From positions 620,001-684,000 of the forward strand of contig NZ_JRKI01000034.1 in the NCBI RefSeq assembly GCF_000935125.1: a stretch of 64,000 bases of DNA. Direction: 5' to 3'. The notes beneath the pieces were generated by a model that saw nothing but the letters and a program-made list of their open reading frames with translations, had not been told where the DNA came from and searched no databases. The DNA is from Streptomyces natalensis ATCC 27448. Lineage in GTDB: Bacteria; Actinomycetota; Actinomycetes; Streptomycetales; Streptomycetaceae. This document shows positions 44,918 through 53,191 of this stretch, in pieces. The position numbers and the translations under genes were made by a program. The first letter of the stretch is position 1. Every line of letters starts with the position of its first letter.

Positions 44918-45088
44918 ATGGCCGTTCCCAAGCGGAAGATGTCCCGCAGCAACACCCGCCACCGCCGCGCCCAGTGGAAGGCGGCCACGCCGACGCTCGT
45001 CCCGATCACCGTCGACGGCGTCCCGTACCTGGTGCCCCAGCGGCTGGTGAAGGCGTACGAGCGCGGACTGCTGCGGCCCGAGGGCTGA
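44918..45088 (+). CDS. rpmF: Ribosomal protein bL32, zinc-independent paralogue
   Basis: A 56-residue bL32 (MAVPKRKMSRSNTRHRRAQW start) whose usual CxxC zinc pairs are absent. Such C-minus paralogues replace the zinc-binding bL32 when zinc is scarce, freeing ribosomal zinc. AGGAGG with 5-nt spacing precedes ATG 44918. The COG0523 gene begins 6 bp after its stop, so the pair is one operon. Confidence 0.93.
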   Translation: MAVPKRKMSRSNTRHRRAQWKAATPTLVPITVDGVPYLVPQRLVKAYERGLLRPEG

Positions 45089-45094
45089 TCGTTC

Positions 45095-46273
45095 ATGCCT
45101 TCCGACCGACTGCTGCCCGTCACCGTCCTGTCCGGATTCCTCGGCGCGGGCAAGACCACCCTCCTCAACCACGTCCTCGGCAATCGCGAGGGACTGCGCG
45201 TCGCGGTCATCGTCAACGACATGAGTGAGGTCAACATCGACGCCGCCCTGGTGCGCGGCGGCGAAGCAGCCCTCTCGCACACCGAGGAACGCCTGGTGGA
45301 GATGACCAACGGCTGCATCTGCTGCACCCTGCGCGACGATCTGCTGGAGGAGGTCGACCGGCTGGCCCGCGAGGGCCGCTTCGACCACCTCCTCATCGAG
45401 TCGTCCGGCATCTCCGAACCCATGCCGGTGGCCGCGACCTTCGCCTTCACCCGCGACGACGGCGCCACCCTCGGCGACGTCGCCCGCCTGGACACCATGG
45501 TCACCGTCGTCGACGCCGCCAACTTCCTGCCCGAGCTGACACGCGGCGACGAACTCGTCGAGCGCGGCCTTGACCAGTACGAGGACGACGAACGCACCGT
45601 CAGCGACCTGCTGATGGACCAGATCGAGTTCGCCGACGTCATCGTCCTCAACAAGCTCGACCTCGTCACCGGTGCGGACGCGAACCTGCTCCGGGCCGCT
45701 GTGGCCCGGCTCAACCCCTCGGCGCGCATCGTGCAGGTCCGCCATGGGCAGGTGGATCCCGCCGAGATTCTGGGTACCGGTCGCTTCGACATGGAGAAGG
45801 CCCAGCAGGCCCCGGGATGGGTCGCCGAGCTCAATGGCGACCATGTGCCGGAGACCGAGGAGTACGGGATCTCCAGCCTCCTCTTCCGCGCCGACCGTCC
45901 CTTCCATCCCGAGCGCCTCTGGCACTTCGTCACCGAAGACCTGGACAGCGGGGCGTACGGCGGCATCCTGCGCTCCAAGGGCTTCTTCCGGCTCGCCAGC
46001 CGCCCGGCCGTCACCGGCCTGTGGTCCCAGGCCGGCGTGGTGGCACGCTTCGAACCGGCCGGTGTCCGCAGCGGGGAGCAGCAGGCGCAGGAACTGGTCT
46101 TCATCGGCACCGCCCTGCGCAAAGAAGCCCTGACCGAACGGCTCGCCGCCTGCCTCCTGCAGGACGACGAGTCCACCGCCGAACTGGACGACCCGTTCCC
46201 GTCCTGGGAGACGTACGGGATCGACGACGCGTGCGAGCACGAGCACGCCCACGAGGCCGTCCCCGCCGGCTGA
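45095..46273 (+). CDS. COG0523-family GTP-dependent metal chaperone (CobW/YciC-type)
   Basis: A 392-residue G3E P-loop GTPase. GFLGAGKTT (14-22), the family CxCC motif (Cys74, Cys76, Cys77 in NGCICC), SGISEP and VLNKLDL are present. The C-terminal half has the CobW-C domain, ending in a His/Glu-rich CEHEHAHEA tail suited to Zn2+ or Co2+ binding. Immediately downstream of the zinc-free bL32 gene, so it probably supplies zinc to client proteins during limitation. Confidence 0.94.
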   Translation: MPSDRLLPVTVLSGFLGAGKTTLLNHVLGNREGLRVAVIVNDMSEVNIDAALVRGGEAALSHTEERLVEMTNGCICCTLRDDLLEEVDRLAREGRFDHLLIESSGISEPMPVAATFAFTRDDGATLGDVARLDTMVTVVDAANFLPELTRGDELVERGLDQYEDDERTVSDLLMDQIEFADVIVLNKLDLVTGADANLLRAAVARLNPSARIVQVRHGQVDPAEILGTGRFDMEKAQQAPGWVAELNGDHVPETEEYGISSLLFRADRPFHPERLWHFVTEDLDSGAYGGILRSKGFFRLASRPAVTGLWSQAGVVARFEPAGVRSGEQQAQELVFIGTALRKEALTERLAACLLQDDESTAELDDPFPSWETYGIDDACEHEHAHEAVPAG

Positions 46274-46509
46274 CTGACCGATACCCACAGTCGCGCCCTC
46301 GTACTTGGCATGCCGTCGTCAATGAGGGGCGGTGGAGCGAGCGCGTCACCGGTCTCCGCTCGTCCGGCCTCGCCCGGATCATCGCTCGCCCTTCGCTGAG
46401 AATGCTCAACCGTCGCTGCGAAGGGTCACCTGCTCCCGGCTGCCACCGGGCCGGGAGCCTGGGGGCCGTTGCGGCCGGCGGTGTCACACCTGCGTGACGG
46501 CCAAGGTGA
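46274..46509. other. Gap and degenerate start region before the CYP121-like gene
   Basis: No intact gene. The final part in another frame encodes CHTCVTAKVIS, plausibly what remains of the P450 segment preceding SRRSTAAPGVP. A convincing P450 N-terminus (about 60 residues) is missing. I could not find a small peptide precursor ORF here. Confidence 0.4.
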
Positions 46510-47562
46510 TCTCGCCGAAGCACGGCCGCACCCGGTGTACCGCGCCAGTACGCGCTGACCATCCCTCCCGAAGTCGTCAACACCATGGGAAATGTGAACA
46601 GTTCGGGACTGCACGCCGAGATCCTCAAAGCCCTCTCGCCACGCTCCGACAGCGGGCTGGCCGAGTGGATGACGGCACGGGCCCACGATCTGCTCGACGA
46701 GATAGTGCGCCAGGGGCCGCCCGTGGACCTGCGCGACTGGTACGCCGCGCCCTTCTCCGGCGCGCTGCTGTGCAAGATCCTCGGGCTGCCCTACCGCGAC
46801 TGGCGGCAGCTGATGTCCGGCCTGGACCTCGCCTTCGTCACCAGCCCCGACGCGTACGACGGCTGCACCGCCAACTGGGACAAGGACTACGCCTACGTAC
46901 TCGACCAGCTACGCACCGACCGCTCGCGGCAGAGCGGACCGATCCGGCGGCTGTGCGAACTCAAGGACACCGAGCAGGACTCACGCCACGGGCCCGGGCC
47001 GACGTCGGGGGGCCTGACCGACGCGCAGATCGCGGCCTTCGTGACATCCCTCTTCGGCGCCGTCAGCACCTCGGCCTTCCTGCTCCACGCGGTCCTCGCC
47101 CTGGTGCGCCACCCCGGAACCGTGGCACGCCTGCGGGCCGACCCCGGGCTCATGGAGAGCGCCGTCGGCGAGCTGCTGCGCCACACGATGTCCATCGGCG
47201 ACGGCCTGCCCCGCATCGCCACCGCGGACACCGAGCTCGGAGACGTGCTCATCCGCTCCGGGGAGCTGGTCCTGGTGTGCGTGGAAGCGGCCAACTTCGA
47301 CCCGGCGGTCTTCGGCGAACCCGAACGCCTCGACATCGGCCGGCACCCCAACCCCCACCTCTCCCTCGGCGCCGGCCGCCACTACTGCCCCGCCTCCGCC
47401 CTCTCGTGCGTCCACGCCCGGGTCGCTCTGACGGCCCTGCTGGAGCGGCTTCCGGACCTGCGGCTCGCCGTGCTGGTGGACCAGCTCGTGTGGCGCACCG
47501 GGTACATCAAACGCCTCCCCGAGCGCCTTCCCGTGCTCTGGGGAACACCGGCAGCTCACTAG
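46510..47562 (+). pseudogene. CYP121-like cytochrome P450, 5'-truncated
   Basis: Similarity to Mycobacterium tuberculosis CYP121 (which couples cyclo(L-Tyr-L-Tyr) to mycocyclosin) runs across the whole frame: YALTIPPEVVNTMGNV near the start, CKILGLPYRD, NWDKDYAYVLDQ, IGDGLPRIATADTELGDVLI, EAANFDPAVF, and the end DQLVWRTGYIKRLPERLPVL. The heme Cys lies in HLSLGAGRHYCPASAL (Cys268 counted from ATG 46585), with Leu in place of the usual Phe. Compared with CYP121, N85 is Thr, Q385 is Ile and R386 is Lys. The first about 60 residues are absent, with a frameshift or stop near 46507; ATG 46585 is an internal codon. Probably inactive as written. Confidence 0.75.
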
Positions 47563-47698
47563 TGTGCTGCGCAGGCTGCGGCCTCGTGTGCAGATGCTTC
47601 ATCTGCGGGCTCCTCAAGTCGGTGGGGAGGACCCGCACGCCCTCTCTCCTCGGTCACCACAGCAGGCAAACCCCGATCCTCGCGGTCATACTGAAGCG

Positions 47699-48520
47699 GT
47701 GCGGCATGGGGATGCCGGGCGCTACGGCGAGGACGCCTTCCGCCCGGAGGAGACCGGCGAGGCCGACCGCATCGATCTGGGCGCGCTCGCCTATGACGAG
47801 GTGAGCACCGCACGGCTGACGGCGCTGGGTGCCGGCCCCGGATGGCACTGCCTGGACGTCGGGGCGGGGACCGGCACCGTGGCGCGGTGGCTGCTGGAGT
47901 CGGCGGATGTCACCTCCGTCCTCGCCGTGGACCGTGACACCCGTTTCCTCCCCACCGGACGCCCGCCGGGCCTGGTGGCCCGGACTGCCGACATCACCGC
48001 ACCGGACTTCGACCCCGGCCGCTTCCATCTCGTCCACGCCCGCTTCGTGCTGATGCATCTGCGCTCCTGGCGCCGGATGATCGCCAGGCTCGGTTCGCTG
48101 CTCGTCCCCGGTGGTGTGCTGGTGCTCAGCGACGCCGTCGACCTGACCACCGCCACCGCGCCGGCCACCCCGTACACCGCGGTCATGCGCGCGATGTGGC
48201 AGGCGCTGCGGCAGAGCATCGGCACGGACATCTCCTGGGTGCCGGACTACCCGTACTTCCTTCTGGAGGAAGGTCTGCGCTCGGTGGCCGCCGAGATCCA
48301 CGTCCCTCCACTGGTCCCCGACAGTCCGCTCAACCGCTTCTGGGCCGACACTTGGGAGCGCACGCGGGACGCCATCCTGGCGACCGGCCAGGTCGATGAG
48401 CCACAGATCGAACTGGCCCGGCACGCCTTGTCCTCCTCGGAATCCGCCGGCCTCTCCCCGGGCATGCTCACCACCTGGGGCTGGAAGCCCCAGCGCTCCG
48501 CCGGCGCCGCCCACCCGTGA
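47699..48520 (+). CDS. SAM-dependent methyltransferase
   Basis: A 273-residue class-I methyltransferase: SAM site HCLDVGAGTGTVARWLLE (residues 58-75), post-II region LAVDRDTRFLP, and a C-terminal acceptor cap (LEEGLRSVAAEIHVPPLVPD). A TCATACT hexamer just before the GTG at 47699 suggests a leaderless start. Located between the P450 and chorismate mutase genes, so it is probably a tailoring enzyme of the same lost or partial pathway. Confidence 0.82.
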   Translation: MRHGDAGRYGEDAFRPEETGEADRIDLGALAYDEVSTARLTALGAGPGWHCLDVGAGTGTVARWLLESADVTSVLAVDRDTRFLPTGRPPGLVARTADITAPDFDPGRFHLVHARFVLMHLRSWRRMIARLGSLLVPGGVLVLSDAVDLTTATAPATPYTAVMRAMWQALRQSIGTDISWVPDYPYFLLEEGLRSVAAEIHVPPLVPDSPLNRFWADTWERTRDAILATGQVDEPQIELARHALSSSESAGLSPGMLTTWGWKPQRSAGAAHP

Positions 48521-48789
48521 CTGTTGTCCGCAGGGGCGCGCCCCGCGTGGCCGGAGCACGTCCTCAAGACGTCGTTTCGCCCGAGCAACGGTTCACCTCT
48601 TCGGCTTCCGCTCGCATGAGCGCGGTCTTTCAACACGATCACGCTGTTCGCCGTGCCTGACCGGTTCCTGCGGGGCCGTGGGGGCGCGAGGGTCGCATAA
48701 AGACCTCTCGGGGCCCGGCGCAGCGGTGGTCGTGCCGAGCCGTGGGGTTTGCACGGCAACGTTGGTTCGAGTGGCCGGGAGAGAGAGTC
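48521..48789. other. Intergenic region before the chorismate mutase
   Basis: A 269-bp gap with no gene. A promoter-like TTTGCAC-containing stretch at 48746-48780 precedes the chorismate mutase gene. The rest shows nothing recognisable. Confidence 0.4.
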
Positions 48790-49185
48790 ATGGCGCATGT
48801 GGAGCATGTCCACGACCGGGAGATCGCGGAGGCGCGGCGGCGTCTGGATGAGCTGGACAGACGGATCCTCCGGTTACTGAAGGAGCGCATATCGGTTTCG
48901 GCTCTGGTGCAGGGGGCGCGTGTTGCCGTCGGTGGCTGCCGTACGGATCTGCGCCGCGAGCAGGTGATCATCAGCCGCTACCGCGAGGGGCTGGGACGGG
49001 GTGGCAGTGAGATCGCGCTGAGTCTGCTGCGGCTGTGCCGCGGTGCGGAATCCCGGCCGGTGCGTGGGGACGGGGGCGGGCCGGTGTGCCGGCCCCTCAC
49101 CACGATCCCGACCACGGCCTGGCATGGATGCGCGCCAGTGACCTCGCGGTGCACGACCCGGTCACCGGGCAGCCTGCGCTCGTGA
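48790..49185 (+). CDS. Chorismate mutase (AroQ type), 3' end probably altered
   Basis: A small all-helical AroQ-type mutase converting chorismate to prephenate. It reads IAEARRRLDELDRRILRLLK, then SVSALVQGARVAVGG with the usual Arg/Lys contacts, and LRREQVIISRYREGLGRGGS. Typical proteins end after LLRLCRG at about residue 86; here the frame continues for some 45 odd residues to 49185, overlapping the truncated FAD gene in another frame. That looks like a fusion at a deletion point near 49050-49090. GGGAGAGAG precedes ATG 48790. Supplies prephenate for tyrosine/phenylalanine-derived chemistry. Confidence 0.8.
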   Translation: MAHVEHVHDREIAEARRRLDELDRRILRLLKERISVSALVQGARVAVGGCRTDLRREQVIISRYREGLGRGGSEIALSLLRLCRGAESRPVRGDGGGPVCRPLTTIPTTAWHGCAPVTSRCTTRSPGSLRS

Positions 49186-50483
49186 CCCGCCCTGCCTACG
49201 GCGACTACCTGCACACCGCCACAGGCGGGGCCATCGCCCAACTGGAGGCCCGCGGCTGGCGCGTGCGCCTGGTATCCGAACGCGCCGCCCGCCTCCGGTG
49301 CGAGGGCAGCGGAGTGCGGCTGGTGACCACCGGCGGCAGATGCCACGACCTCGACCGGGCGGTCCTTGCCGTGGGCGGCAACGCCTACGCCGACCCGTAC
49401 CGCTTGTCCGGCACCGCGGACTACCTGCCCGACCCCTACCCCCTGGCAAAACGCCTGGCCGCCATTCCCCGCGGTTGCCGGGTGGGCATCCTGGGCACCG
49501 GGCTGGCCGCCGTCGATGTGGCCGTGGCCCTTGACGCTCTCGGCCACGACGGGCCGGTCAGCATGTTCTGCCGCAGCGGCCTGCTGCCCACCGTCCGAGG
49601 CCCCCACACCGCCTACGATCTGGCCCATCTGACCGTTCCGTCGATCGAACGCGCCGCCGGCGACGGTCCGCTCTCGCTCACGGCTCTCAAGCGGCTGGTC
49701 GAGGCAGAACTCCATGCTGCCGGCAGCAGCCTTGACCGCCTCCGCCACACGCTGCACTGCCAGCCCCCGCTGGCCCACCTGTCCGCCCAGCTGGACGCCT
49801 TCCGCGCCGGTGGCGACATCGGGCCCCAGATTCTCCAGAAAGCCGTCCCCACGGTCGGACAGGACCTGTGGTACCTGCTGGCGCCGGACGCCAAACGCTG
49901 GGTGGTCGACAACCTCCACCGCACCGTGATGGCCCTGTGCTGCCCCATGCCGCTGCGCAACGCCACCCGCCTCGCCCGTCTGCTGTCCACCGGCCAACTC
50001 ACCGTCCGCCCCGGCACCACCGCCATACGGCCCGCCCCCCGCAGGGGGTTCACCATCGACACCGGTGCCGGACCCGTCCGCGTGGACCTCCTGGTCAACA
50101 CCGTTACCCCGGCTCGCCGGAGAGTCCCACTGGCCGCACGCCGCCTCCTCGACAACGCCACCACCACCGGCACGCTCAGCCGCCACCCACTGGGCGGGAT
50201 ACACCTGGACCGGCACACCAGCCAAGCCCTCACCACACACGGCCGCCCCCGGTCCTCCCTCTATGTCCTGGGTGAACTCACCAGCGGCGCCTTCTACTTC
50301 ATTTCCGGCATGCCGGTCCTGGTCAAACGCAGTGCCGACATCGCCCACTGCCTCACCCGCCACACCACACCACCCCCGCATCCCTTCCCTCTCCCCCAGG
50401 CCGGCCGGGTCCCTGTACCGAAGTCCAGGACCACGGCACACGGCAATACCCAGCGGCACGCACCGGCCAGGGACGCGGCGTGA
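49128..50483 (+). pseudogene. FAD/NAD(P)-binding oxidoreductase, 5'-truncated
   Basis: A large flavoprotein of the FAD/NAD(P)-binding PF13454-like family. It starts mid-protein (LAWMRASDLAVHDP, then YGDYLHTA), so the N-terminal about 90 residues with the first GxGxxG are missing. The NAD(P) site GILGTGLAAVDVAVALDALG is intact, as are RSGLLPTVRGPHTAYDLAHL and the terminal TSGAFYFISGMPVLVKRSAD. An in-frame GTG (49035) extends upstream, but the residues there do not look native. Next to chorismate mutase and the O-methyltransferase; probably a former tailoring enzyme. Confidence 0.65.
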
Positions 50484-50568
50484 CGCATCCCGACAACCCA
50501 GGAGAGACGCTGCGAGCCTTGCCGCCGGCCGCGCCTCTGCCCCGGAATCGACCGGCAAGGAGATCCCC

Positions 50569-51597
50569 ATGACCAACGAGACCGCTGCCTTCGACAGAGC
50601 GCCACAGGCCATGTTCCTGCTGGAACAGGCGATGGAGTACGCCTACCCGGCAGCCCTCCGCGCCGCGGCCGTGACCGGTATCGCCGACCACCTCGCTGAC
50701 GGCCCCAAGACGACGGAGGAACTGGCCCGCATCACCGGGGCCGAGGCGCAGAAGCTGTACCGGACACTCCGACTGCTCGCCACTCGCGGCGTGTTCCGCG
50801 AAGTCGAGCAGGGACGGTTCGAGCTGACCGGCACAGCGGAGTATCTGCGCACCGACGTGCCACTGTCGGTGCGGGCGGCGGTCATGATGATCACCAGCAA
50901 GGCCATGTGGCTGTCGACCGGCGAACTCGCCGGAAACCTCCGCGGCGGCGCCGACGGCATTTCGTTCGAGAGCCTCTTCGGCAAGACCATCTGGGAACAC
51001 TGGTGCCGCGACCTGCCGCCGGAGGAAGAATTCCACACCGGGATGATGTCGATGACCGAGCCGGAGATCCAGGATCCCGTGCGCAGCTACGACTTCCCCG
51101 AAGGAGCCACCGTCGTCGACGTGGGCGGCGGCTACGGCGGAGTGCTGATCCCCGTACTACGGGGCAACCCGACCCTGCGCGGCATCCTGTACGACCAAGA
51201 GCACGTCCTGGCCAAGCACCGACTGACCGAACTCGGCGCCGACGACCGCTGGGAGACCGTACCCGGGGACTTCTTCGACAAGTGCCCGGAAGGAGACGTG
51301 TACCTCCTCAAATACATCACACACAACTGGGACGACGCACGCGCGGTACGGATCCTGCGCAACTGCCGCAAGGCCATGAAACCCGGCGGACGGGTACTGC
51401 TCTTCGACATGGTGATCCCGCCGGGAAACTCCCCACATCCGGGCAAGCTCATGGACGTCATCGTGATGGCGATCTACCCCGGCCGCGAACGCACCGAAGA
51501 AGACTTCCGCCGGCTCCTCGCAGACGCCGGGCTGCGACTGACCCGAATCATCAACACCACCAGCTACCTCTCGACGATCGAGGCCGTCGCGGCCTGA
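50569..51597 (+). CDS. O-methyltransferase (plant-COMT-like, dimerisation domain)
   Basis: A 342-residue SAM enzyme. N-terminal dimerisation helices (about 10-100), then VVDVGGGYGGVLIPVL (SAM site), LYDQEHVLAKHR, and the acceptor/catalytic region ITHNWDDARAVRILRNCRKA with His. AAGGAG with 6-nt spacing precedes ATG 50569. O-methylates phenolic hydroxyls in related pathways. Fits a tyrosine-derived or phenolic product and is the most intact gene of the group. Confidence 0.9.
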   Translation: MTNETAAFDRAPQAMFLLEQAMEYAYPAALRAAAVTGIADHLADGPKTTEELARITGAEAQKLYRTLRLLATRGVFREVEQGRFELTGTAEYLRTDVPLSVRAAVMMITSKAMWLSTGELAGNLRGGADGISFESLFGKTIWEHWCRDLPPEEEFHTGMMSMTEPEIQDPVRSYDFPEGATVVDVGGGYGGVLIPVLRGNPTLRGILYDQEHVLAKHRLTELGADDRWETVPGDFFDKCPEGDVYLLKYITHNWDDARAVRILRNCRKAMKPGGRVLLFDMVIPPGNSPHPGKLMDVIVMAIYPGRERTEEDFRRLLADAGLRLTRIINTTSYLSTIEAVAA

Positions 51598-51699
51598 GGG
51601 CTACGACCTGGTTCACCGCGGCGAGTTCCGGTGCCGCGTGCCACGGACCGGGCCGCAGCACACATCGGTTGTCCCGTGATGATCCGATGGCTGGGCTGT

Positions 51700-52233
51700 T
51701 CACGCCTGGTACTCGCTGAGGTCAATGGTGTGAACGCGCAGCGGGAAGCCGTACACCGGGTGTGCCGTCTCACGCTCCAGCACCATGCCGAGCTTGCGGA
51801 TGACGTTCTCGGAGGCATTGTCACCCACCCGGCTGATGCTGATGACGCGGTCGAGGCCACGGTCCTGAAGCGCGAACTCCAGCGTGGCTTGGGCTGCTTC
51901 GGACCCGTATCCCTGACCCCAGAACTGTGAGCCGAGCCGCCAGCTGATCGCCACGGCGGGCCCGAGCTCCGGCAGGAACTCAGGCACGGACAGCCCGGTG
52001 AAGCCGGCCAGTTCACCCGAGGCCAGCAGCTCGACGGCGAAGAGGCCGAAGCCCTCCTCGTCCCACTCCTCCTCCCACCGCTCGATGGCCTCTGCCGTGT
52101 GGTCCAGGTCGCGCACCGAGCCGTCGTCGATCCAGCGCATGACCCGCGGGTCCGCGTTGATGTCGGCCATGGGCGCGAGGTCGTCGTCATGCCAGCGACG
52201 GAGCAGGAGGCGGGGGGTGCGGATCTCGGTCAT
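51700..52233 (-). CDS. GNAT-family acetyltransferase (RimJ/RimL-like)
   Basis: A 177-residue acetyltransferase of the RimJ/L type. TPRLLLRRWHDDDLAPMADI at the start, AISWRLGSQFWGQGYGSEAA (R/Q-x-x-G-x-G/A cofactor loop) and RVGDNASENVIRKLGMV are diagnostic. ATG 52233 has AGGA 7 nt upstream. It faces the O-methyltransferase gene and lies just inside the right boundary of the accessory segment. Confidence 0.92.
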   Translation of the reverse strand: MTEIRTPRLLLRRWHDDDLAPMADINADPRVMRWIDDGSVRDLDHTAEAIERWEEEWDEEGFGLFAVELLASGELAGFTGLSVPEFLPELGPAVAISWRLGSQFWGQGYGSEAAQATLEFALQDRGLDRVISISRVGDNASENVIRKLGMVLERETAHPVYGFPLRVHTIDLSEYQA

Positions 52234-52460
52234 GGCACCCATCCTGCCGAAGGCAAGGGCCTCATCAGTAATCGGCACTCGCCGTGCCGCCGCGCCCGGA
52301 CCTCCGAGTTCCAGCCGTCGGCGTCTCGCGGGCTCTCACACAGGCGTCTCACCAACAGCGTCGACCCACCTGGACCACAAGTACCTGACCTGCGAAAACG
52401 CTCCTGATCTAGCTCTAGACCACCTAGACCGCCTAGACCACACAAGGCACCATCTACAAC
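52234..52460. other. Gap between GNAT gene and right repeat
   Basis: With the repeat remnant below this makes 385 bp (52234-52618) without an intact gene. Apart from the CTAGACC repeat at 52415-52439 I see no feature. Slightly AT-richer than the surroundings near 52390-52445. Confidence 0.4.
52415..52439. repeat. CTAGACC 9-bp-period repeat
   Basis: CTAGACC occurs at 52415-52421, 52424-52430 and 52433-52439 in exact 9-bp steps, in an AT-rich stretch immediately outside the pcaL-like remnant. Could be an iteron-like protein site or a recombination scar. Confidence 0.6.
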
Positions 52461-52618
52461 CTGTGCCACGTGGTGCCGAGCGAGGCACCCCATACGCGTA
52501 CGGGTGCGTCGTCGGGACCGTCGATCCGGTGCTACGTGGTCTTCTCACTCCCCCGACCACGCCACCGAACTCTCTGACGCGGTCCTGACACCCGGGTCAG
52601 GAAGAGGCCGGGACGGAA
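52460..52618 (-). pseudogene. Decayed copy of the pcaL 5' end (right direct repeat)
   Basis: The same order as at 28992-29140: codons matching the first about 30 residues of the lactonase, a damaged start region (GTGAGCGAG has become GGGAGTGAG), then the 33-bp block identical to the left copy (52574-52606) with the inverted repeat at 52583-52602. The pcaL homology stops abruptly at about 52460. It cannot encode a protein. Confidence 0.75.
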
Positions 52619-53191
52619 TCAGAACGTGATGGTCGAAACGGTGTAGACGACGGGGTGGCCGGGCTCGTCGTAGCTGACCATGATCCGCTGGGTGGGCTGA
52701 GGCGCCTTCTTCGGGTTGACGGTGCCCGCCCAGGGCCAGTCGACGGTGAAGTCCCAGCCCACCTCGGCCGCTTGCTCGGGCGGAATGGTCTTGGCGCCCT
52801 TCTTCAGGGCGGCGGTGCTGGTGCCCACCGCCTCCAGATAGCGGTCCAGGCCCCAGTCGTTGGTGCGGAACTGCACATACAGCGAACTGGTCTTCCATGA
52901 GTTGGTCTCGTAGTAGTAGACCGGTGTGGAGCCGATCGGCACCGGTACGTCGTAGGTGCGCTGCTGGACCTTGGAGGGGAAGGCGTTGGTCAGCCCGGTG
53001 GCCGCGGCCTCCGCCCTGGAGCTCGCGCTGCCGCGGCGGCTCTGCTGGGCGGAGATGACGATATAGCCGGCCGGGATCGCGATCAGCAGGAAGACGATCA
53101 GCGCCATCAGGACCGGGCGGCGGGGCTTTCCGCCGGGGGGCGGGGTGGGGTGGGGGGCGTCGTTCATGGGATCCGGGTCGGTGTCGGTCAT
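52619..53191 (-). CDS. Conserved membrane-anchored hypothetical protein
   Basis: A 190-residue protein: Pro-rich cytosolic tail (about 1-25), one membrane helix (about 28-50, LMALIVFLLIAIPAGYIVI), then an extracytoplasmic Ser/Thr/Asp-rich domain with WDFTVDWPW and the C-terminal RIMVSYDEPGHPVV motif shared with the fragment at 29199-29333. The start overlaps the ROK gene stop (ATGA), so it is translationally coupled to the sugar kinase. Unknown function; the location suggests a sugar-regulon role. Confidence 0.8.
   Translation of the reverse strand: MTDTDPDPMNDAPHPTPPPGGKPRRPVLMALIVFLLIAIPAGYIVISAQQSRRGSASSRAEAAATGLTNAFPSKVQQRTYDVPVPIGSTPVYYYETNSWKTSSLYVQFRTNDWGLDRYLEAVGTSTAALKKGAKTIPPEQAAEVGWDFTVDWPWAGTVNPKKAPQPTQRIMVSYDEPGHPVVYTVSTITF

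Noticed and set aside
46274..46510. Search for a cyclodipeptide synthase or short Tyr-rich precursor ORF next to the P450
   Set aside because: No suitable reading frame was found here or elsewhere in the window; it may lie outside, or have been lost.
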